From Chloroflexota bacterium (GTDB lineage: Bacteria; Chloroflexota; Dehalococcoidia; SM23-28-2; RBG-16-64-32): a stretch of 30,834 bases of DNA. This document shows, in pieces, positions 25,020-30,834 of this stretch. The stretch spans positions 1 to 30,834 of the forward strand of contig JADFRV010000004.1 in assembly GCA_022561095.1 (NCBI GenBank), read 5' to 3'. The notes beneath the pieces are model-generated. The model did no database searches. It saw only the letters and a list, made by a program, of their open reading frames with translations, and had not been told where the DNA came from. Within the stretch, counting starts at the first letter, position 1, and every line of letters starts with the position of its first letter. Made by a program: the position numbers and the translations under genes.

Positions 25020-25046
25020 CCGCACGTTCTGTTAGTGGTCGTGCGG
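25020..25046. promoter_or_regulatory. Inverted repeat just before the sigma factor start
   Basis: CCGCACG and CGTGCGG are perfect 7-bp arms separated by 13 bases, ending 2 bases before the first possible ATG (25049). It could be an operator or an RNA hairpin covering the translation start. Confidence 0.35.
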
Positions 25047-25048
25047 TC

Positions 25049-25672
25049 ATGTACATTCAGGCTTTGTCAGGACTAATGGATAAACCCCGGGACCTGCCGG
25101 CCGGCACAAAAGCCGCCAGCACCCCCAGCGACCACTTGCGGGAGTGGGAGCTGGTGCAACGTGCTCAGGCGCTGGACGAAGTCGCCCTGGCATCCCTCTA
25201 CTCCACCTACTACCCAAAGATTTACAACTACGCATTCCTGCAGTTGGGCGATATCCATGCGTCGGAGGATCTGGCCTCCGAGGTCATGCTCAAGCTACTG
25301 GAGTCCATTAAGAAGTACCAGTTCAAGGGCACACCGTTCTCCGCCTGGGTGTTCCGAATCGCCCGCAACAGGCTGATCGATCTGCACCGCCGCCGTAAGC
25401 GGCACGGCGAGGTCAGCCTGACTGAGCCGCTGGCCGCCATGCAGATCGGGCCTCAGACCCTGGCCGAGCGGGCTCTCGATCGGGGGCAGCTCCAACTCGC
25501 CTTGAGGTACCTCACGGACGAGCAGAGGCAGGTAATCGTCCTCAAGTTCATCGAAGGGTTCGACAACGCTTCTGTGGCCCGCGTCCTTGGCCGCAGTGAG
25601 GGCGCTATCAAGTCGCTACAGCACCGGGCGCTGAACTCGCTTCGACGCGTCATGTCGGGGGAGACTCGCTGA
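25049..25672 (+). CDS. RNA polymerase sigma factor, ECF-like sigma70 family
   Basis: A 207-residue group 4 sigma factor. Region 2 spans about residues 45-115, with YNYAFLQLGDIHASEDLASEVMLKLL and FSAWVFRIARNRLIDLHRRRKR. Region 4 covers the last 60 residues: LTDEQRQVIVLKFIEGFDNASVARVLGRSEGAIKSLQHRA, a helix-turn-helix for -35 recognition. It redirects RNA polymerase to a small regulon under control of a partner. The start is uncertain: ATG 25049 has no ribosome site and sits behind an inverted repeat, while ATG 25076 has AGGA at short spacing. Its TGA overlaps the ATG of the next gene by one base, so the two are translationally coupled. Confidence 0.9.
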   Translation: MYIQALSGLMDKPRDLPAGTKAASTPSDHLREWELVQRAQALDEVALASLYSTYYPKIYNYAFLQLGDIHASEDLASEVMLKLLESIKKYQFKGTPFSAWVFRIARNRLIDLHRRRKRHGEVSLTEPLAAMQIGPQTLAERALDRGQLQLALRYLTDEQRQVIVLKFIEGFDNASVARVLGRSEGAIKSLQHRALNSLRRVMSGETR

Positions 25673-27489
25673 TGGATCGGGGATTCGCCGCTGCCCTGGA
25701 CGAGTGCTTGTCCGCCATGAGCGTGGGCGAGGGTCTGGAGGAGTGCCTGGCTCGCTATCCGCAGTATGCGGAGGAGTTGCGGACGCACCTGCCGCTGGCC
25801 CAGCGGCTGACCAAGACGCCACGGCACCAGCCTCGGGCCGCTGTCCAAGAGGCAGCCTGGCAACGCTTCCGCTCACAGGTGGAGGATATGCGCCTCGGGC
25901 GGAGGCCGCCGCTTTCATTCGCTTGGCTGCGTCCGCTGACGATCGCGGCCGTCCTGGTGCTGGCCGCCCTGGGCGCCGCGGGCGGCACCGCCTACGCATC
26001 GCAGGACGCTCTTCCCGATAGCCCTCTCTATCGCGTCAAGCTGTTCACGGAGGATGCGCGGGTGTGGTTCACCTTCGACGATAGTCGGAAGGCGGAGCTG
26101 CTGCTCAACCAGTCCAACGAGCGCACTGACGAGATTATGGCGATGCTGCGCGCCGGGAAGCCGATTCCGGGAAACGTCCTCAGCGCCCTCCGAGAGCGCA
26201 ACGCACGAGCCGTGCGCATCCTGGAGGACCACCAGGATGAGCTGACCTTGCTGGCACGCGTACGCGAACAGTCGGCTGAACAGGAGGACCTGCTGCTAGT
26301 GTTGTGGGGAGACCTTGCGGAGTCCGCACGGGACGACTATGCCGAGGTTGTAGCCACTCTTCACAACGTCCAACTGCGGACCAGCGGCACGCCGGGCTCC
26401 GTTAGGCCCGACGATCTCGCCGCTGGGGTCATCCACATCAGCGGCTCGGCAGAGCTGGCGGCAGAGGACGTGTGGCTGTTGGGCGGCGTCGAGGTCAGGA
26501 TTGATCTTCGCACGCGAGGGGACAAGGAGCTTGAGCCGGGTCAGCTGGTCAGAGTTGTCGCCGCCAGGGGAAGCGATGGACGGCTACTCGCGCTTGAGGT
26601 TACGGCTGTCGGCGATGGACCGCCCGATCAACAGTACGTCGTCTCCGGCACCTTGGAGGACGTCGGCGATGACGAAGTGGTTATCGCTGGCCAGCGGATC
26701 GCCATCACCGCGAGGACTCTGCTCAAGCTCCGGCTACAGCGGGGCCAGCAGGTGGAGATAAGAGTCGATGACATCGACGGGCAGGCCGTCGCTTCCAGCG
26801 TGGAGGGATCTGCAGGTGGTACGGATGAGGCGGCATCCGCTCTTCTGGCCTACGAGGGAATCATTGAGGGCGCGGTCAGCACTGATGAAGTCAGCAACGA
26901 TTGGGTGGTAGGCGGCCAGCAGTTCACCGTCACACCCAGCACCGAGATCGACGCCCGGGGCGGGGTGCTAGCCGAAGGCGCCCGCGCCCGTATGGAGGCG
27001 GTAGTCGAGGACGGGGACGTGATCGCCAAGAGGGTAGTGATCCTCGCGGATCCGGACGATGCGGGCGAGGACATCGTCCGGATTGAAGGGGTGCTGGAAG
27101 CGGGGGACGATGAGAGCTGGACTGTCAGCGGCATAGAGGTAGACGCCCCTGCCGAGGCGGAAACCCCGGAAGTCGGTAGCCTTGTCATTCTTGAAGGACG
27201 CCTGATAGACGAGCATCTCGTTCTGGAGAAGCTCGTCACCACCTTCACGCCCGGTCGCAGCGGGCTGGCGCTCATTCGCGGTACCATCAGGCGAATCGAA
27301 GAGAGTGGCGCCTGGCAGATCGGCCTCCTCCGTGTCGAGATACCAGATAAGACGGTCGTGCTTGGAAAGGCTCAGGAGGGAAGCCGGGTGTTCATCTGGG
27401 GAAGCCGTGACGACGAGGGTTCCTTGCAGGCTGTCTACGTCAACATCCTAAACCGGACGCCGGTGGTTCCAACGGCCTCGGAGGACTAA
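25672..27489 (+). CDS. Membrane-anchored sigma-factor partner with DUF5667-like and repeated DUF5666-like domains
   Basis: A 605-residue protein coupled to the sigma gene. Residues 1-80 are cytosolic, with LDECLSAMSVGEGLEECLARYP and LPLAQRL resembling the N-terminal motif of such partners. One membrane helix spans about residues 88-108. Residues 109-245 carry ALPDSPLYRVKLFTEDARVW and a helical DUF5667-like region. The rest is a string of about five degenerate beta-repeats of DUF5666 type, starting near residues 252, 320, 393, 470 and 534, each with an (I/V)xG(x)(I/L/V)E-like opening and a G-x-x-(V/I) closing strand. It probably holds the sigma factor inactive and senses something outside the membrane. 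Anti-sigma function is inferred from coupling; no zinc HxxxCxxC motif is present. Confidence 0.82.
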   Translation: MDRGFAAALDECLSAMSVGEGLEECLARYPQYAEELRTHLPLAQRLTKTPRHQPRAAVQEAAWQRFRSQVEDMRLGRRPPLSFAWLRPLTIAAVLVLAALGAAGGTAYASQDALPDSPLYRVKLFTEDARVWFTFDDSRKAELLLNQSNERTDEIMAMLRAGKPIPGNVLSALRERNARAVRILEDHQDELTLLARVREQSAEQEDLLLVLWGDLAESARDDYAEVVATLHNVQLRTSGTPGSVRPDDLAAGVIHISGSAELAAEDVWLLGGVEVRIDLRTRGDKELEPGQLVRVVAARGSDGRLLALEVTAVGDGPPDQQYVVSGTLEDVGDDEVVIAGQRIAITARTLLKLRLQRGQQVEIRVDDIDGQAVASSVEGSAGGTDEAASALLAYEGIIEGAVSTDEVSNDWVVGGQQFTVTPSTEIDARGGVLAEGARARMEAVVEDGDVIAKRVVILADPDDAGEDIVRIEGVLEAGDDESWTVSGIEVDAPAEAETPEVGSLVILEGRLIDEHLVLEKLVTTFTPGRSGLALIRGTIRRIEESGAWQIGLLRVEIPDKTVVLGKAQEGSRVFIWGSRDDEGSLQAVYVNILNRTPVVPTASED

Positions 27490-27540
27490 GCTCAATCCTA
27501 TTCGTCGGCTGACCGGCACTCGGCAGCATGCCACATCGTA

Positions 27541-27569
27541 TTGACAAACGGTAGGCGGCTGCGTATGGT
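27541..27569 (+). promoter_or_regulatory. tetR promoter
   Basis: TTGACA (27541-27546), exactly 17 bases, TATGGT (27564-27569). The palindromic operator starts at the next base. Confidence 0.7.
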
Positions 27570-27587
27570 ATAGCGAGCGCTCGCTAT
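27570..27587. promoter_or_regulatory. TetR operator, perfect 18-bp palindrome
   Basis: ATAGCGAGCGCTCGCTAT lies directly after the -10 box, covering the predicted transcription start. This is a classic autorepression site for the TetR gene at 27605. The same sequence recurs three times at 28640-28699. Confidence 0.75.
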
Positions 27588-27604
27588 GGCGCGCGGAAGC
27601 CATT

Positions 27605-28273
27605 ATGCCAAAGTTGAAGCCGGAGGAGATCGAGAACCGAAGGCGGGAGATAGTCGTAGCTGCCCGCGCTTGTTTCCTGCGCAATGGCTTTCACCAGACC
27701 ACCACAGATGAGATCTGCCACGAGGCGGCGATCACGCCCGGCGGCCTCTATCATTACTTTGGCAGCAAGGAAGAGATCATAAGCGCCGTTATCGAGGATA
27801 CGGCGCGGGCCACGGTTGCTGACCTGACGTCAACGGCCGAAGCGTCCGGGGACATGCGCTCCGCCGTTCAGGCCCTGTCTTCGCTCTTCTTCGAGTGGGC
27901 ACGTAACCCCGAGATTGATAATATAACGCGGCTGAACGTGGAGATCTGGGCCGAAACGTTGCGAAATGAGAAGCTGGCTGAGATCACGCGGGGAAGCCGG
28001 TCCATGCGGCGCCAGTGGCTGGAATCTCTAATCCGGAAAGCGAAATCTGAGGGCGTATACGCGGAGCAGGTTAACCCCAGAGGATTGGCCGATCTTACCA
28101 TGGCGATCTTCGACGGATTGCGCCTGGGTAGATTGCTGTGGAAGGACGACTTCGACGTGGAGGGCGCCCTCCAGTCGCTGCTCCTGATGCAGACCGGCCA
28201 TCTCACCGACGGAGCAAATGTCACTGTAGACCAGGAAGAGGCACGCTCAGCCGGAGGCGCCAGAGCGCGCTAA
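27605..28273 (+). CDS. TetR/AcrR family transcriptional regulator
   Basis: A 222-residue dimeric repressor-type protein. The N-terminal DNA-binding domain is typical: REIVVAARACFLRNGFHQTT, then TDEICHEAAITPGGLYHYFGSKEEII, the TetR helix-turn-helix with the GxLYHYFxSKE signature. The C-terminal helical ligand domain (residues about 65-210) is not diagnostic; FFEWARNPEIDNITRLNVEIWAE resembles members linked to fatty acid or drug control. GGAAG precedes ATG 27605. It almost certainly binds the 18-bp palindrome at its own promoter. The effector is unknown. Confidence 0.92.
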   Translation: MPKLKPEEIENRRREIVVAARACFLRNGFHQTTTDEICHEAAITPGGLYHYFGSKEEIISAVIEDTARATVADLTSTAEASGDMRSAVQALSSLFFEWARNPEIDNITRLNVEIWAETLRNEKLAEITRGSRSMRRQWLESLIRKAKSEGVYAEQVNPRGLADLTMAIFDGLRLGRLLWKDDFDVEGALQSLLLMQTGHLTDGANVTVDQEEARSAGGARAR

Positions 28274-28348
28274 CGAACGAGAAAGGGGTCGCCCAGGCCG
28301 TCAGCTAACTCCCTCCCTTTGGGCGATGACGGCCCGGGCGCCGAAATC

Positions 28349-28380
28349 GAGGCCGCCGTGGGATCAGCCACGGCGGCCTC
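28349..28380. terminator. Strong GC hairpin downstream of tetR
   Basis: GAGGCCGCCGTGG and CCACGGCGGCCTC form a perfect 13-bp stem with a 6-base loop, about 75 bases after the tetR stop. The following TCTCGTCTC is not a clean T-run, but the position fits an end of the tetR transcript. Confidence 0.6.
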
Positions 28381-28407
28381 TCTCGTCTCAGGGGCTGGCG
28401 TGAGCGG

Positions 28408-28429
28408 GGGGTGCGGCAACCCCTTTTTT
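28408..28429 (+). terminator. Rho-independent terminator
   Basis: Stem GGGGT/ACCCC with loop GCGGCA, directly followed by six T. It reads on the plus strand and is a second stop for the tetR transcript. An outer GTCTCA/TGAGAC pair surrounds it. Confidence 0.6.
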
Positions 28430-28583
28430 GAGACGCCAAAATTGGAACCAACCCCGGCCGGCAGGCAGGCCAAAACGAACGGGAGCGAGATGAACACTGG
28501 ATGATATAGGCCGGCCGAGGCTGGAAGCTGTTTGCCTGTTTTCGAAATCATTTCATCCATATCATGTAATTGAAATCATGAGT
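28430..28583. other. Intergenic region without a gene
   Basis: I see no convincing gene between the terminator and the leftward promoter. GAAATCAT occurs twice (28544-28551 and 28572-28579). The leftward frame starting at 28560 runs through both terminators and lacks a ribosome site. Confidence 0.4.
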
Positions 28584-28611
28584 ATTGTAGGGCATGGACG
28601 GCGGCAGTCAA
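28584..28611 (-). promoter_or_regulatory. Leftward promoter next to the operator array
   Basis: On the minus strand TTGACT (28611-28606), 16 bases, TACAAT (28589-28584). It lies about 30 bp from the operator array and reads toward the tetR terminators. No clear gene is downstream. Confidence 0.45.
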
Positions 28612-28639
28612 GAGGTTTGAGGGGAAAAGCAAGCATTAT

Positions 28640-28699
28640 ATAGCGAGCGCTCATTATACTGAGCGAGCGCTCGTTATGCCGAGAAAGCGCTCGCTATGG
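28640..28699. repeat. Array of three TetR-type operators at exact 20-bp pitch
   Basis: Three copies of the palindrome seen in the tetR promoter start at 28640, 28660 and 28680. The first differs from it at two of 18 positions, the second at three; the third keeps a perfect right half with a degenerate left half. GCGCTC is shared by all. Two TATAAT hexamers (minus strand, 28640-28635 and 28658-28653) overlap the array. The array ends 5 bases before the gltX stop codon. Confidence 0.75.
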
Positions 28700-28704
28700 C
28701 TACT

Positions 28705-30192
<1,488 letters not shown>

Positions 30193-30202
30193 GGCGGGGC
30201 TC

Positions 30203-30208
30203 ATTCTA
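30203..30208 (-). promoter_or_regulatory. gltX promoter, extended -10 (leaderless type)
   Basis: On the minus strand TGCTAGAAT is an extended -10, with a weak GTGACC 17 bases upstream. The expected transcript start near 30196 is about 4 bases from ATG 30192. Confidence 0.5.
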
Positions 30209-30250
30209 GCAAGAATACGCGGCAGGGTCACAGCGCTGCGAGCACGCCTC

Positions 30251-30279
30251 TTGAACCAACGCCGCGGAGCCGCTAACTT
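30251..30279 (+). promoter_or_regulatory. Promoter of the 107-aa gene (leaderless type)
   Basis: TTGAAC (30251-30256), exactly 17 bases, TAACTT (30274-30279). The predicted start near 30286 lies about 4 bases before ATG 30290. Confidence 0.5.
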
Positions 30280-30289
30280 GAACCTCGGC

Positions 30290-30613
30290 ATGGAAGGCGT
30301 TATCGAGGTCAACCCGGGGCGCGTCGAGACGCTGTACACCAACGGCATGGAGCTGCCGTACGTGGAGTTCAGCCGTACGGAGCCGGCGATCAAGCTACTG
30401 CTTAACGGTGCGGAGCACTGGTACTATAAGACGCTGCCGCTGAAGGGATATGGTGCGGTTCTTGCCCGCTATGTACGGGAGCTGGAGGCGGACGGAAAGA
30501 AGCCGCTGCTGGCGCGGTTTCGCCCCGGAGAGAACTTTTCGACTTCCTCGCACTGGGATCGGATCTATATCTACGCCACGGGCGTGACGCCCATCGGCGC
30601 GGGCAAGAAGTAG
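30290..30613 (+). CDS. Uncharacterised 107-aa protein
   Basis: I do not recognise this family. The product is 107 residues and contains NPGRVETLYTNGMELPYVEF, then LLLNGAEHWYYKTLPLKGY and a positively charged C-terminal half ending in YIYATGVTPIGAGKK. Composition and codon use look native, and the aromatic-rich middle suggests a compact alpha/beta fold. It has no signal peptide or membrane helix. ATG 30290 is preferred since the upstream 33 residues of the open frame overlap the gltX promoter and a promoter sits just before this ATG; a TTG at 30278 is an alternative. It is divergent from gltX and convergent with the RluA-type gene, ending 2 bases from that gene's stop. Confidence 0.7.
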   Translation: MEGVIEVNPGRVETLYTNGMELPYVEFSRTEPAIKLLLNGAEHWYYKTLPLKGYGAVLARYVRELEADGKKPLLARFRPGENFSTSSHWDRIYIYATGVTPIGAGKK

Positions 30614-30615
30614 CG

Positions 30616-30834
30616 CTAGGGGCGAAGGCTCGCGAGCGCCTCACGCAGATCCGTCGGCAGGGGCGACTCGAACTCCACTTGGCGGCCGCTGGACGGCAGA
30701 TCGAACGCCAGCCGCCAGGCGTGCAGGAATTGCCGCCCTACCAGGGGCGAGCGCTTTCCGTAGACTGTGTCGCCGACCACCGGATGGCCGATGGCGGCCA
30801 GGTGGACGCGGATCTGGTGCGTCCGGCCCGTCTC
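30616..30834 (-). CDS. RluA-family 23S rRNA pseudouridine synthase, C-terminal part (cut by window edge)
   Basis: Seventy-two C-terminal residues are present, entering from the right edge. ETGRTHQIRVHLAAIGHPVVG is the highly conserved C-terminal motif of RluA/RluC/RluD enzymes, followed by DTVYG, FLHAWRLAFDLP and a normal end. The catalytic Asp motif (HRLDxxTSG) lies outside the window. It isomerises uridine to pseudouridine in rRNA or tRNA; the exact site cannot be given. Confidence 0.93.
   Translation of the reverse strand, partial: ETGRTHQIRVHLAAIGHPVVGDTVYGKRSPLVGRQFLHAWRLAFDLPSSGRQVEFESPLPTDLREALASLRP

Noticed and set aside
28319..28504. Plus-strand 61-aa frame after tetR
   Set aside because: Its sequence is the translated terminator hairpins.
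28270..28560. Minus-strand 96-aa frame downstream of the leftward promoter by the operator array
   Set aside because: It passes through both tetR terminators, is Pro/Ala-rich by composition only, and lacks a ribosome site. It is kept only as a remote target for the array.

Overview
The window is about 30.8 kb of densely packed, GC-rich chromosomal DNA with no insertion sequence, phage gene, plasmid function or CRISPR array. Gene content suggests an environmental Chloroflexota bacterium of the Dehalococcoidia/SAR202 type. The pointers are a bacterial translin, FmdB zinc ribbons, an RNase J-like enzyme, a sigma factor paired with a DUF5667/DUF5666-like membrane partner, a single-chain glycyl-tRNA synthetase, and scattered acyl-CoA and phosphotriesterase-like genes. 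This assignment is inference from gene content; no rRNA is present.

Layout. 1-3405: the N-terminal part of FtsH (leftward, cut by the window edge), a 4-oxalocrotonate-tautomerase-like protein, then rightward RNase HII, a phosphotriesterase-family hydrolase and YraN. 3421-7957: a leftward acyl-CoA dehydrogenase faces a rightward series of APH-type kinase, RecB-like Fe-S nuclease, two FmdB zinc ribbons and translin. The dehydrogenase and kinase look like the two halves of eukaryotic ACAD10/11. 8020-12484: an FKBP lipoprotein, UvrA with a small downstream partner, and a 7Fe ferredoxin behind a promoter carrying a perfect inverted repeat. 12537-16296 (leftward): an RNase J-like nuclease, a DEDDy exonuclease and glycyl-tRNA synthetase. 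16475-20201: a YtxH-like membrane peptide, a cyclic-di-AMP receptor-like protein, a membrane pyrophosphatase, a MenB/BadI-like crotonase and tRNA-Glu(UUC). 20274-21807: a lower-GC acyl-ACP desaturase and a tRNA-Gln(CUG)/tRNA-Glu(CUC) pair. 21808-22097 holds no gene but has two long hairpins and a leftward promoter.

22098-28273: a divergent HpcH/HpaI aldolase and ThDP-dependent decarboxylase pair, a small orphan ORF, the sigma factor with its large partner, and a TetR regulator. The TetR promoter carries a perfect 18-bp palindrome. Three more copies of that site lie 1.07 kb downstream at an exact 20-bp pitch, in a gene-poor interval (28274-28704) before gltX. The right end has gltX, a conserved-looking 107-aa protein and the C-terminus of an RluA-type pseudouridine synthase.

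Several strong sigma70-type promoters are readable. Three of them place the predicted transcript start only about 4-5 bases before the start codon (RNase HII, gltX, the 107-aa gene), which suggests leaderless mRNAs. The most notable observations are the TetR operator array with no obvious target, the nuclease/zinc ribbon/translin cassette, the split ACAD10/11-like pair, and a candidate small RNA downstream of the tRNA pair.
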